A DNA stretch of 64,000 nucleotides from NCBI RefSeq assembly GCF_002220365.1, contig NZ_MTHB01000305.1, forward strand, positions 1-64,000. The letters run 5' to 3'. The notes under the pieces were generated by a model. The model was not told the origin of the DNA and ran no database searches. It saw only the letters and a program-made list of their open reading frames with translations. This DNA is from Caballeronia sordidicola (GTDB taxonomy: Bacteria > Pseudomonadota > Gammaproteobacteria > Burkholderiales > Burkholderiaceae). Both the position numbers and the translations under genes were made by a program. Shown one piece after another: positions 26,633 through 35,600 of this stretch (its first letter is position 1; each line of letters opens with the position of its first letter).

Positions 26633-27352
26633 ATGGCAACCATCTTGGTGGTAGACGACGAAATGGGTATCCGGGAATTACTCTCGGAGATCCTGAGCGA
26701 CGAAGGTCACGTGGTGGAGACGGCGGAGAATGCGCAGCATGCGCGGGAGTATCGGTTGCGGCAGGCGCCGGATCTCGTGCTGCTCGACATTTGGATGCCC
26801 GATACCGACGGCGTGACGCTGCTGAAAGAGTGGGCGGCGCAGGGCAAGCTCACCATGCCGGTGATCATGATGTCGGGCCATGCGACTATCGATACGGCGG
26901 TTGAAGCCACGAAAATTGGTGCGCTCAACTTCCTCGAAAAGCCGATCGCGTTGCAAAAATTGCTCAAGGCGGTCGAGCAAGGTCTTGCGCGTGGCACGGC
27001 TGCCGCGCCAATTGCAAACACGGCCGTGCGGCCGCCGTTGCCGGCGAGCGGTTCGACGGTGCCGGCTTCGGCGGTGTTGCCGGTGGCTTCGTCGTTGAAT
27101 CTGGCGAGCGGCGATGCAGGCGCGCTGGGTGCAGCGGCAGGTCCGGCAGGCGCGACGGCATCCATCTCCTTCGACATCCCGTTGCGTGATGCTCGCGATG
27201 CCTTCGAGCGCGCGTACTTCGAGTATCACCTGGCGCGTGAGAACGGCAGCATGACACGGGTGGCGGAGAAGACGGGATTGGAGCGTACGCACTTGTACCG
27301 AAAGCTCAAGCAGCTCGGTGTGGATCTGGGCAAGAACAAGAGCGAGGCTTGA
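26633..27352 (+). CDS. NtrX-like response regulator lacking the AAA+ domain
   Basis: This 239-residue regulator has an N-terminal receiver domain with Asp52 as phospho-acceptor (LLDIWMPDTDG) and Lys in EKPIALQKLL. A low-complexity Ala/Pro/Gly linker (about 125-180) follows, then a Fis-type helix-turn-helix (ARENGSMTRVAEKTGLERTHLYRKLKQLG). NtrX proteins normally hold a sigma-54-activating AAA+ domain between these two; here about 240 residues are absent with no frameshift visible, so it is likely a real shortened form that binds DNA without activating sigma-54 RNA polymerase. It is the partner of the kinase directly upstream. Confidence 0.88.
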   Translation: MATILVVDDEMGIRELLSEILSDEGHVVETAENAQHAREYRLRQAPDLVLLDIWMPDTDGVTLLKEWAAQGKLTMPVIMMSGHATIDTAVEATKIGALNFLEKPIALQKLLKAVEQGLARGTAAAPIANTAVRPPLPASGSTVPASAVLPVASSLNLASGDAGALGAAAGPAGATASISFDIPLRDARDAFERAYFEYHLARENGSMTRVAEKTGLERTHLYRKLKQLGVDLGKNKSEA

Positions 27353-27412
27353 CTGGCGGGGCGCGGAGGGGGACGACAAGGATCGTTACAGTAAAAAGGT
27401 GCCAAAAAGCAC

Positions 27413-27441
27413 TTGAGCGACATAATCCCCTTTGATATACT
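27413..27441 (+). promoter_or_regulatory. Promoter of tRNA-Phe
   Basis: TTGAGC (27413-27418) and TATACT (27436-27441) with ideal 17-base spacing, 12 bases before the tRNA. Confidence 0.8.
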
Positions 27442-27453
27442 TGCGTTCTTCGT

Positions 27454-27529
27454 GGCCCGGTAGCTCAGTTGGTAGAGCAGCGGATTGAAAATCCGCGTGT
27501 CGATGGTTCGATTCCGTCCCAGGCCACCA
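27454..27529 (+). tRNA. tRNA-Phe (anticodon GAA)
   Basis: This is a 76-base cloverleaf with encoded CCA; anticodon loop TTGAAAA gives GAA. All stems pair well except position 5 of the acceptor stem, where C5 faces A68. The gene has its own promoter and is followed by an intrinsic terminator. Confidence 0.96.
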
Positions 27530-27540
27530 CAGTTGCAAAA

Positions 27541-27577
27541 AAAATGCCCGGAAACCGCAAGGTTTCCGGGCATTTTT
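27541..27577 (+). terminator. tRNA-Phe terminator
   Basis: ATGCCCGGAAACC, loop GCAA, GGTTTCCGGGCAT, then TTTT: a strong intrinsic terminator 12 bases after the tRNA; an A run on the left makes it bidirectional. Confidence 0.9.
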
Positions 27578-27816
27578 CATTGGTTTTGTTCGCACTTGGC
27601 GGGGCGGGATGAGCAGATGGCGTCAATTCCAGGCGCTGCCTGCAAGCGGACCGGTTACCCATGCCCGGCAGGCCAAACCCCAGCCGAGAGCGAACGCCGG
27701 CCTTCGTGATAAAATCCTTGGTTCTTCAAAGACTTGGCTAAGATAGAACCCGTACAGCGGCCACTTCTGACCATTAGCCAAATCGCGCATTTCATCCTCT
27801 CCATCGGAGTTTCACG

Positions 27817-28551
27817 GTGACTCGGACAGACGCTAAAGACAGCGCACTGGTGCTGTTTTCCGGTGGCCAGGATTCGGCCACATGCCTCGCTTGGGCGCTC
27901 GATCGTTTTGCAACCGTCGAGACGCTCGGCTTTGACTATGGACAGCGCCATCGCGTGGAACTCGAATGCCGCGAAGGCTTCCGGGCATCGGTCAAACAGC
28001 AGTTTCCTCAGTGGGCCGAACGGCTCGGCGAAGACCACATGATCGACCTGTCCGTGCTCGGTGCGATCAGCGACACCGCCATGACGCGCGAGATCGAAAT
28101 CGAAGCCAGCGCGAACGGCTTGCCCAACACCTTCGTGCCCGGCCGCAATCTCATGTTCATGACGATCGCTGCCGCCATCGCGTACAGGCGAGGTCTGAAG
28201 GTGCTCGTCGGCGGCATGTGCGAAACGGATTTCTCGGGCTACCCCGATTGCCGCGACGACACCATGAAGGCGCTGCAAGTTGCCCTCAATCTCGGCATGG
28301 ATAGCCGCTTCCTGCTCGAGACGCCGCTGATGTGGCTCGATAAAGCCGACACCTGGCGCCTGGCCGAACAGCTAGGCGGCGAGGCGCTGGTGGAACTGGT
28401 GCGCGTCGAGACGCACACGTGTTATGTCGGCGAGCGCTCGGAGTTGCATGAATGGGGTTTTGGTTGCGGCCAATGCCCGGCGTGCAAGCTGCGCAAGCGC
28501 GGCTATGAAGCCTACAAGTCGGGCGAGCAAGTCACCACCGAACCGGTCTGA
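27817..28551 (+). CDS. queC: 7-cyano-7-deazaguanine synthase
   Basis: QueC makes preQ0 from 7-carboxy-7-deazaguanine with ATP and ammonia, in queuosine synthesis. The 244-residue protein (GTG start) has the PP-loop SGGQDSATCLAWAL, a DYGQRH motif and the zinc-binding cluster CYVGER...CGQCPACKLR near the C terminus. It leads a queC-queE-queD operon (gaps of 2 and 28 bases), covering the steps after GTP cyclohydrolase. I see no clear preQ1 riboswitch in the 240 bases upstream. Confidence 0.96.
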   Translation: MTRTDAKDSALVLFSGGQDSATCLAWALDRFATVETLGFDYGQRHRVELECREGFRASVKQQFPQWAERLGEDHMIDLSVLGAISDTAMTREIEIEASANGLPNTFVPGRNLMFMTIAAAIAYRRGLKVLVGGMCETDFSGYPDCRDDTMKALQVALNLGMDSRFLLETPLMWLDKADTWRLAEQLGGEALVELVRVETHTCYVGERSELHEWGFGCGQCPACKLRKRGYEAYKSGEQVTTEPV

Positions 28552-28553
28552 TC

Positions 28554-29186
28554 ATGACGTATGCAGTAAAGGAAATTTTCTACACGTTGCAGGGCGAAGG
28601 CGCAAACGCCGGCCGTCCGGCTGTGTTCTGCCGCTTCGCCGGCTGCAATCTCTGGTCGGGTCGCGAGGAAGATCGCGCGGACGCAGTCTGCCAGTTTTGC
28701 GACACGGATTTCGTCGGCACGGATGGCGAGAACGGCGGCAAATATCGCACGCCTGCAGACCTCGTCGCCATGATCGCGTCGCAATGGCCGGAAGGCGAAG
28801 CGCACAAGTTCGTGGTCTGCACAGGCGGTGAGCCCATGCTGCAGATCGACCCGCCTTTCGTCGATGCCCTGCATGCCGCCGGCTTCGAAATGGCGATCGA
28901 AACGAATGGTTCGCTGCCGGTGCTGGACAGCATCGACTGGATTTGCGTGAGCCCGAAAGCCGGCGCGCCGCTGGTCGTGACGAGGGGCAACGAGTTGAAG
29001 GTCGTCGTGCCGCAAGACAATCAGCCGCTCGCCGATTACGCGAAACTCGACTTCGAGTATTTCCTCGTGCAGCCCATGGACGGTCCGTCGCGCGACATCA
29101 ATACGAAGCTCGCTATCGACTGGTGCAAGCGGCATCCGCAATGGCGCCTGTCCATGCAGACGCACAAGTACCTGAACATCCCCTAA
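28554..29186 (+). CDS. queE: 7-carboxy-7-deazaguanine synthase (radical SAM)
   Basis: QueE ring-contracts 6-carboxytetrahydropterin to 7-carboxy-7-deazaguanine. The 210-residue protein begins with the family motif EIFYTLQGEGANAGRPAVF and carries the unusual cluster spacing CX14CX2C (CNLW...VCQFCDTDF) of the longer QueE form instead of CX3CX2C. FVVCTGGEPMLQ is the SAM-binding GGEP motif. It starts two bases after queC. Confidence 0.96.
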   Translation: MTYAVKEIFYTLQGEGANAGRPAVFCRFAGCNLWSGREEDRADAVCQFCDTDFVGTDGENGGKYRTPADLVAMIASQWPEGEAHKFVVCTGGEPMLQIDPPFVDALHAAGFEMAIETNGSLPVLDSIDWICVSPKAGAPLVVTRGNELKVVVPQDNQPLADYAKLDFEYFLVQPMDGPSRDINTKLAIDWCKRHPQWRLSMQTHKYLNIP

Positions 29187-29214
29187 CGCGAATCAAGCCC
29201 CTAGCTGAGCAGAC

Positions 29215-29661
29215 GTGCAGACGATCACCCGAAAACTCGAATTCGATGCGGGCCACCGCATCCCCGATCACCGCAGCCAGTGCCGTAACCTGCACGGTCA
29301 TCGATATGTGCTGGAAATTACGCTGCAAGGCGAACTCGTCGAAACGGAAGGCGCGCCGGATCGCGGCATGGTGATGGACTTCGCCGACGTCAAGGCGCTG
29401 GCAATGGAACATCTGGTCAACAAGTGGGACCACGCGTTTATCGTCTATGCACGCGACGAAGTCGTGCGCAGTTTTCTCGAGAAGATGGCCGATCACAAGA
29501 CCGTCGTGCTCGACCGCATTCCCACCGTCGAAAATCTCGCGGCCGAGGCGTTCCGGATTCTCTCCGGCGTCTATAACGACCACTATGGCGTCGATCTGAA
29601 GCTGAAGCGCGTGCGTCTATACGAAACCCCGAATTGCTGGGCGGACGTCGAAGGGGTCTGA
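29215..29661 (+). CDS. queD: 6-carboxytetrahydropterin synthase
   Basis: QueD converts dihydroneopterin triphosphate to 6-carboxytetrahydropterin, the first committed queuosine step. The 148-residue protein shows zinc His residues in FDAGHR and LHGHRY, the catalytic-side motif MVMDFADVKAL, and DHAF. GTG at 29215 is taken as start because the residues after it (QTITRKLEFDAGHR) fit the family; no good ribosome site is visible. Confidence 0.94.
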   Translation: MQTITRKLEFDAGHRIPDHRSQCRNLHGHRYVLEITLQGELVETEGAPDRGMVMDFADVKALAMEHLVNKWDHAFIVYARDEVVRSFLEKMADHKTVVLDRIPTVENLAAEAFRILSGVYNDHYGVDLKLKRVRLYETPNCWADVEGV

Positions 29662-29835
29662 CGCTTCACACGGTTCAGTCTCCAGGGCAGCGCTCCTGCC
29701 AGCGCTCTTTTGTCACGGTATGATCTTTGGACAAGCCGCACGTTTTGTTGCGGCGCATTCCAGCGACATAGCCCAATTGGAGCGAGACATGCCTGCCTGC
29801 CATCCCGCCGCGTGTGATCTAACCGGAACCACGCG

Positions 29836-30618
29836 ATGAGCACCTACACCAACCTCCTTAAACAGCGTTTTACCGAATCCGGCACCTTGTACGGCCTTTG
29901 GCTGTCGCTCGGCAGTGCGGACGTGGCCGAAGCCGTGGCGCACGCAGGCTTCGACTGGCTGTGTATCGACATGGAGCATTCGCCGAACGATAGCCATGAC
30001 GTCATCGCGCAACTTCGTGCGATTGCCGCCGCGCACTTGCCGACCGAACCGATCGTCCGGGTGCCGGCGCATGAAGGCTGGCTCGTGAAACGCGTGCTCG
30101 ACGCGGGCGCGCGCACCTTGATGTTCCCGAACGTGGAAACGGCGGAAGAGGCCGCGCACGTCGTGCGTCTCACGCAGTATCCGAACGCCGATGCCCGCGA
30201 TGGCCTGCGCGGCGCCGCTGGTGCCGTGCGCGCAGCGGCATACGGCATCCGGCGTGATTACGTGAGTTCGGCGAACGCGCAGATATCGACGATCGTGCAG
30301 ATCGAATCCGAGCAGGCGCTGGCGAACGTGGAAGCGATCGCGGCTACGCCGGGCGTCGATTGCCTGTTCATCGGCCCCGCTGATCTTGCCGCGAGTCTCG
30401 GTCATCTCGGCGATACCAAACATCCCGACGTCCAGGCGGCAATCACAAAAATTATCGATACCGCGAAACACGCGGGCATCGCGAGCGGCATTTTCGCACT
30501 CGATGTCGCGAGTGCGCGGTCGTATGCAGAAGCGGGTGTGAAGGTTATCGCGTTATCGGCCGATGTGGGCTGGCTGTTAAAAGCGACGCGACAGGCGTTG
30601 CAGGAGGCAAGGGCATGA
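29836..30618 (+). CDS. HpcH/HpaI-type class II aldolase
   Basis: This is a metal-dependent pyruvate aldolase related to 4-hydroxy-2-oxoheptane-1,7-dioate aldolase. The 260-residue protein has GLWLSLGSADVAEAVAHAGFDWLCIDMEHSPND (in part) with the catalytic-side Glu-His, ARTLMFPNVETAEEA with the arginine-region, IVQIESEQALANVEAIAATPGVDCLFIGPADLA with metal-binding Glu and Asp. The real substrate is uncertain, because these enzymes are promiscuous. It overlaps the following Sel1 gene by four bases (ATGA). Confidence 0.9.
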   Translation: MSTYTNLLKQRFTESGTLYGLWLSLGSADVAEAVAHAGFDWLCIDMEHSPNDSHDVIAQLRAIAAAHLPTEPIVRVPAHEGWLVKRVLDAGARTLMFPNVETAEEAAHVVRLTQYPNADARDGLRGAAGAVRAAAYGIRRDYVSSANAQISTIVQIESEQALANVEAIAATPGVDCLFIGPADLAASLGHLGDTKHPDVQAAITKIIDTAKHAGIASGIFALDVASARSYAEAGVKVIALSADVGWLLKATRQALQEARA

Positions 30619-31289
30619 AACCCGGAATATTGGGCGCGGTATCCGTAGCGTTGGTGGTGGCGTGCAGCGCGGTCAGTGCGCAGACGGTCAAGGGCAGTGA
30701 TATGGCGACGCAAAACGCTGTCGCCGATTACAACGCGGGTAACCTTGGCGGCGCGCGCTCGGAGTTCTTGCGCGCGGCGAAGAATGGCAGCCGTCTCGCA
30801 GAATTCAATTACGCGATGATGCTGGTGAACGGCGAAGGCGGCCCGGCGGAAGTGGAGGAGGGCAAGAAGTGGTTGCGCAAAGCCGCCGATGCCAACATGA
30901 CGCAAGCGCAGTACGTGTACGGCAAGATGTACGACGATGGCGAGTTTGTCGACCGTGATCCGGCCGAGGCGCATCGGTGGTTCTTGCGAGCGGCTAACCA
31001 GGGCCACGTGCTGGCGGAGCTCGCGCTGGCCAATCAGTTCCTCGATGGCCGCGGCACGCCGCGCGACAACGCGCAGGCGTTTGTCTGGTACAAGAAGGCG
31101 GCCGAAGGCGGGGACATGACGGCCCAATACGTGGCCGGATCGTTTTACGAGCGCGGCGGCGATGGCGTGAAGAAGAACATCAACGTGGCGCGTGCGTATT
31201 ACGCGGCGGCGGCGGCGCAGGGCGATCCTGCGGCGAAGCTGAAGTTCCAGGAACTCAGCGCGGAACTCACGCACGAACAACCGCAATAA
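30615..31289 (+). CDS. Exported Sel1-repeat protein
   Basis: This 224-residue protein has a signal peptide (ending VVACSAVSAQT) and four to five Sel1-like repeats of about 36 residues (AEFNYAMMLVNGEGGPAEVEEGKKWLRKAAD; AQYVYGKMYDDG...; ELALANQFLDGRG...; AQYVAGSFYERGGDG, shown in part). Such TPR-like solenoids serve as protein-binding scaffolds in the periplasm; the partner is unknown. Translational coupling with the aldolase upstream is by ATGA overlap, but no functional link is evident. Confidence 0.88.
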   Translation: MKPGILGAVSVALVVACSAVSAQTVKGSDMATQNAVADYNAGNLGGARSEFLRAAKNGSRLAEFNYAMMLVNGEGGPAEVEEGKKWLRKAADANMTQAQYVYGKMYDDGEFVDRDPAEAHRWFLRAANQGHVLAELALANQFLDGRGTPRDNAQAFVWYKKAAEGGDMTAQYVAGSFYERGGDGVKKNINVARAYYAAAAAQGDPAAKLKFQELSAELTHEQPQ

Positions 31290-31294
31290 GAGAA

Positions 31295-31328
31295 AAAGCC
31301 CACGATGAAAAACATCATCGTGGGCTTT
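31295..31328. terminator. Bidirectional terminator between sel1 gene and mrdB
   Basis: AAAGCCCACGATGA and TCATCGTGGGCTTT form a 14-bp stem with a 6-base loop between convergent genes. Confidence 0.85.
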
Positions 31329-31361
31329 GCTTCATTTGCTTCATTTGCTCCGTTTGCTCCG
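31326..31361. repeat. Four tandem 9-bp units, 2+2 variants
   Basis: TTTGCTTCA twice followed by TTTGCTCCG twice, directly after the terminator stem and before the mrdB stop. Confidence 0.85.
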
Positions 31362-31384
31362 GCAACGCATGCCGTCGAAAAACG

Positions 31385-32542
31385 CTAGCCTTTCATCAGC
31401 CGCTTTTGTCGCGACACGCTCATGATGAGTCCGACCGCGACACCGAGCGTGGTTAGCGCGGTTCCGCCGTAACTCATGAACGGCAACGGCACGCCGACCA
31501 CCGGCAAGATCCCGCTCACCATCCCGATATTCACGAACGCGTAAGTAAAGAACGCCATGGTCAGCGATCCGGCTAGCAGCCGTCCGAACAGCGTCGCCCC
31601 GTTCGCCGCGATAAACAGCCCTCGCGCAATCAACGCCATATAAAGGAATAGCAGCACCAGTCCGCCCGCGAGCCCGAACTCCTCCGAAAACACCGCGAAA
31701 ATGAAGTCGGTATGCTTTTCAGGGATGAACTCCAGATGCGACTGCGTGCCCTTCAGCCAGCCTTTTCCAAAGGTGCCGCCCGAGCCGATCGCAATGACGG
31801 CCTGAATGGTGTGAAAGCCTTTGCCGAGCGGATCGGAGGTTGGATCGAGCAGGGTACAGATCCGATGCTTCTGGTAATCGTGCATGAGCGGCCAGTTCAC
31901 TTCCGGCTGGCAAATGCGCTCCTGGAAGATGCCGATACTGGCGACCACCAGCACAGCCGCCACGAGCACCGGCACGATCAGCTTGAAACTCAAGCCCGCG
32001 AAATAGATCACGAAGAGACCCGCCGCGAAAACCAGCACGGCGGTGCCCAGATCGGGCTGCTTGGCGATGATCGCGACCGGCAGGATCAGGATGATGAAGC
32101 CGACGATGTAATCCCACCACCGGATACCGCCCTCACGCCGCTGGAAATACCATGCGAGCATGAGCGGCATCGCGATCTTCATGATCTCCGAGGGCTGGAT
32201 CACCACGCCCACGTTGAGCCAGCGTTTCGCGCCCTTGCGCGTCAGCCCGAACATGGCGACCGCGATCAGCAGCGCCATCCCGATGGTGTACATCGGCACG
32301 GCGAAACGCATCAGCGTGGGCGGTGGCACGTTGGCGAGAATCCACATCAGCCCGAACGTCAGCATGATGTTACGCAACTGGTCTTCCACGCGGCCAGGGA
32401 CATCGAGACTCGCGCTGTACAGCGTCACGATGCCCACGCACAGCAGCAGGAACACAATCAGCGCGAGCGGCTTATCGAAGCCCGCGAACATGCGCTTCGT
32501 GCGTTCGAGCCAGACGCGCTTGTCGAATTGCAGCGCTTGCAT
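31385..32542 (-). CDS. mrdB: Rod-shape peptidoglycan glycosyltransferase RodA
   Basis: RodA is a SEDS-family glycosyltransferase that polymerises lipid II during side-wall growth, paired with PBP2. The 385-residue protein has about ten membrane helices. Typical SEDS segments are visible: YSASLDVPG near the start, PSEIMKIAMPLMLAWYF, QPDLGTAVLVFAAGLFVIYFAG and the C-terminal GVPLPFMSYGGTAL. It is the last gene of the minus-strand mreB-mreC-mreD-mrdA-mrdB cluster and starts 12 bases after mrdA. Confidence 0.96.
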   Translation of the reverse strand: MQALQFDKRVWLERTKRMFAGFDKPLALIVFLLLCVGIVTLYSASLDVPGRVEDQLRNIMLTFGLMWILANVPPPTLMRFAVPMYTIGMALLIAVAMFGLTRKGAKRWLNVGVVIQPSEIMKIAMPLMLAWYFQRREGGIRWWDYIVGFIILILPVAIIAKQPDLGTAVLVFAAGLFVIYFAGLSFKLIVPVLVAAVLVVASIGIFQERICQPEVNWPLMHDYQKHRICTLLDPTSDPLGKGFHTIQAVIAIGSGGTFGKGWLKGTQSHLEFIPEKHTDFIFAVFSEEFGLAGGLVLLFLYMALIARGLFIAANGATLFGRLLAGSLTMAFFTYAFVNIGMVSGILPVVGVPLPFMSYGGTALTTLGVAVGLIMSVSRQKRLMKG

Positions 32543-32554
32543 GGCGATTCTCCT

Positions 32555-34993
32555 TTACTCGTCGATGCCGCCAGACGGCGTCAACGTCTGGATGGCGCTT
32601 TTGCCGGTATTGCGCGGGATAGCGGCGGTCGGCGCCGGTTCTTTCGGCCGCGATGGTGGCGTTGGTGGCGTTGGTGCGGCCGGCGTCTTGCGAACCTCGG
32701 CGGTACGGATCGTTTCCTTCGCGTTGACCACGCCCGGTGCTTTCGATCCCGTTGCCGGCCGCGCTGCTTCCCGCGCTTCCGTGTTGATAGGCGCGACCGG
32801 TACGCGCGGCGCTTCCAGCGCGCGCAGCATGCTCGGCGCGACAGGAACGGCCGATGCAGCCGGCGCGCTCGACGCCGCTCCAGGTCCGCTGCTTGCAGAC
32901 GCAGCCGAATCAGACGCCGCGCCACCCGCACTGGCGGCGGCCGCCGAATCTGACGGTGCCTGTGGCTTGAACGCTGGCGACACACTCGTCACTGACGCAG
33001 GCAGCGCTGCATCCACCGGGCTTTGCGCGCCCCCGATCACCGGTGCGCCCGCATCTTCCGTCGCCGATGCGGCCGCTGCCACGGCCGCCGCTTCCGCACC
33101 GGGTTTGAGCCGGTCGACGAGATAATAATCGAGCACTTTGCGTGCGATCGGGCCCGCGGATTCCGCGCCCCAGCCGCCGTTTTCCACGATCAGCGCAACC
33201 GCGATAGTCGGATGATCAGCCGGTGCGAACGCGATAAACAGCGCGTGATCGCGCAAACGTTCCGCTATCGCGCTGTGCGAATAATTCGCGCCTTGCAGCG
33301 AGTAGACCTGCGCCGTACCGGTTTTACCCGCAGCCTGATAAGGGGCGCCGCGGAAAATCTTGGCGCCCGTACCGGTGGTGACCACGCCTTCCATTGCCCG
33401 CTTGATAAAGTCGATGTCCGCCTGCTTGACCGCAATCTTGTCGCTCGGGTCACGCACGGTAACGCGCACCGCCTTGCTGATGGGATTCTCGACTTCCTTG
33501 ACCAGATGCGGCTTCATGACTACGCCGTCGTTCGCGAGCGTCGCCGTGGCGTGCGCGAGTTGCAGGATCGTGAACGAGTTATAACCCTGCCCGATACCCA
33601 GGCTGATCGTCTCGCCTTCATACCAGCGCTGCTGCTCCGGCTTCCGGTATGCCTTCTTTTTCCAATCCGTCGATGGAAGAATGCCGCGCGCTTCGCCGTT
33701 GATGTCGATACCCGTGATCTGCCCGAATCCCCACGGTTTCATGAAGCCGGCCATGGCGTTCACGCCGAGATCGTGCGCCAGCATGTAGAAATAGGTGTCG
33801 TTGGAAACCACGATCGCGCGGTTCATGTCGACCCAACCCTGGCCCGCGCGCACGTCGTTGCGGAAGGTGTGACCGCCGAACGTGTACGAACCCGGGTCCT
33901 GGAATCCCCAGCTGGTCGTGCGTTTATGCAGCGTCAGCGCGGCCAGCGCCATGAACGGCTTGTAGGTGGAGCCAGGCGGGTAGGTGCCGTGCAGCGGGCG
34001 GTTCAGCAGCGGGTGATCGGGAGAATTGTTGAGCGAATCCCAGGTCTGCTGGTCGATGCCATCGACGAACGAATTCGGGTCGAAACTGGGGGCCGAGACG
34101 AACGCGAGCACATCGCCCGTCGCCGGTTCGATCGCGACCAGCGCGCCGCGCTTGCCCGCGAACGCCTGCTCGGCGACCTGCTGCAAGCCGATATCCAGCG
34201 ACAACACCAGGTTGTTGCCCGGCGTGGCCTGCGTGCGCGACAGCGTGCGCACGGGCCGGCCGCCCGCCGTGACTTCCACTTCCTCGAAGCCGGTCAGGCC
34301 ATGCAACTCGGTTTCGTAGCTCTGTTCCACACCAATCTTGCCGATGTAATCCGTGCCCTTGTAGTTGTTCGCGTCCACACGGGGATCATAGTGATCGGTG
34401 TCAGCGTCGTTCTGGTCGCTTGCTTCGTCGATACGTTCCTGGTCGCGCTGCGAAATCCGACCAATATAGCCGATCACATGCGCCGCAGTGGGTCCAAGCG
34501 GATATTGCCGGAACAGCCGCGCGCGCACTTCCACCCCCGGAAAACGGAACCGTTCGGCGGTGAAGCGCGCGACTTCTTCGTCAGTGAGGCGGGTGCGGAT
34601 TGGCAGGCTCTCGAAATTCTTCGAGTCCTCCAGCAGCTTTTTAAAACGCCGCCGGTCGCGCTGATCGACGGGAATCACTGTCGCAATGCGGTCGATTTCG
34701 TCGTCGAGCGTGGTGTTGATCTTCGACGGCGTGATTTCCAGCGTGTAAGCGGAATAATTCTTCGCCAGCACCACGCCGTTTCGGTCGGTGATGATGCCGC
34801 GGTTCGGCACGATAGGGGCCACAGAGATGCGGTTTTCGTCTGCCTGCAACGAGTATTTGCTGAAATGCCAGACCTGCAGATACAGGAAACGCACGCCGAT
34901 CAGCCCGAAACAGACGAACACGAACAGGCCGGCGGCAGCCACACGCAGGCGAAACTTCGATAACTGTTGTTCGGCGTTCTGAAATTCGGTCAT
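32555..34993 (-). CDS. mrdA: Penicillin-binding protein 2
   Basis: PBP2 is the transpeptidase of the elongasome. The 812-residue protein has a short cytoplasmic start, one membrane helix (about 17-40), the PBP dimerisation domain, and a transpeptidase domain with SxxK as GSTYKPF, SxN in SNDTYFY and KTG in AGKTGTAQ. After the catalytic domain (about residue 620) there are about 190 residues rich in Ala, Pro and Ser (such as PTPPTPPSRP), much longer than in E. coli PBP2 (633 residues). This tail is probably disordered. It partners RodA, the next gene. Confidence 0.96.
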   Translation of the reverse strand: MTEFQNAEQQLSKFRLRVAAAGLFVFVCFGLIGVRFLYLQVWHFSKYSLQADENRISVAPIVPNRGIITDRNGVVLAKNYSAYTLEITPSKINTTLDDEIDRIATVIPVDQRDRRRFKKLLEDSKNFESLPIRTRLTDEEVARFTAERFRFPGVEVRARLFRQYPLGPTAAHVIGYIGRISQRDQERIDEASDQNDADTDHYDPRVDANNYKGTDYIGKIGVEQSYETELHGLTGFEEVEVTAGGRPVRTLSRTQATPGNNLVLSLDIGLQQVAEQAFAGKRGALVAIEPATGDVLAFVSAPSFDPNSFVDGIDQQTWDSLNNSPDHPLLNRPLHGTYPPGSTYKPFMALAALTLHKRTTSWGFQDPGSYTFGGHTFRNDVRAGQGWVDMNRAIVVSNDTYFYMLAHDLGVNAMAGFMKPWGFGQITGIDINGEARGILPSTDWKKKAYRKPEQQRWYEGETISLGIGQGYNSFTILQLAHATATLANDGVVMKPHLVKEVENPISKAVRVTVRDPSDKIAVKQADIDFIKRAMEGVVTTGTGAKIFRGAPYQAAGKTGTAQVYSLQGANYSHSAIAERLRDHALFIAFAPADHPTIAVALIVENGGWGAESAGPIARKVLDYYLVDRLKPGAEAAAVAAAASATEDAGAPVIGGAQSPVDAALPASVTSVSPAFKPQAPSDSAAAASAGGAASDSAASASSGPGAASSAPAASAVPVAPSMLRALEAPRVPVAPINTEAREAARPATGSKAPGVVNAKETIRTAEVRKTPAAPTPPTPPSRPKEPAPTAAIPRNTGKSAIQTLTPSGGIDE

Positions 34994-35087
34994 GCAATGT
35001 TCGCGGGGACCGCGTGTGTGGCGTATACGGCGTGCAGCGGTTGCAGCAGGCGCTTAGTTAACTCGCTTGGTTAACTCATTAGTCAAC

Positions 35088-35600
35088 TCAGATTGGCCGC
35101 GTGTCGTCGGGATCGGTGGCGCGACGCTGCGGAATCAGCAGCAGGAAACTGGCGAGCGGCCACAAAATAGCCTCCACGAAACCATCGATCAGATAACCCC
35201 AGCCGGGAAAAGCCGCGCCCGTCAGCAGGCGGATCACGAACGGCACGATTTGCGCGCCTATCAGCAAAGGCGCCACCACGAACGTTTGCACGGGCAGCGA
35301 CATCCACAATACGCGCCTGTGGATCGTGATGGCGCCATACGACAACAGCGTATACGCAAGCGCGTGCTCACCGAGCAGACTGGCATTGTGAACGTCCATG
35401 AGCATGCCGAGCATGAACGCGATACCCATGCCCACGCGACGCGGCTGGTGGACATTCCAGAACAGCAGCACGACCGCGACGAAATCCGGGATGCCGAAGG
35501 TCCGGCCCCACGGCATCAGGTTCAGCAGGAACGCGGCGGCCAGACTGAACGTAATGAAGTACGGATTGACCGGCTGCAGGATGTATTGCGGACGGTTCAT
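35088..35600 (-). CDS. mreD: Rod-shape protein MreD
   Basis: MreD is an inner-membrane elongasome subunit. The 170-residue protein has about five hydrophobic segments and the MreD pattern PDFVAVVLLFWNVHQPRRVGMGIAFMLGMLMDVHNASLLGEHAL (in part). Its start overlaps the mreC stop by four bases; a 94-base gap separates it from mrdA. Confidence 0.94.
   Translation of the reverse strand: MNRPQYILQPVNPYFITFSLAAAFLLNLMPWGRTFGIPDFVAVVLLFWNVHQPRRVGMGIAFMLGMLMDVHNASLLGEHALAYTLLSYGAITIHRRVLWMSLPVQTFVVAPLLIGAQIVPFVIRLLTGAAFPGWGYLIDGFVEAILWPLASFLLLIPQRRATDPDDTRPI

Noticed and set aside
27640..27816. Possible preQ1 riboswitch before queC
   Set aside because: No recognisable preQ1-I stem-loop with A-rich tail; only scattered short pairings.
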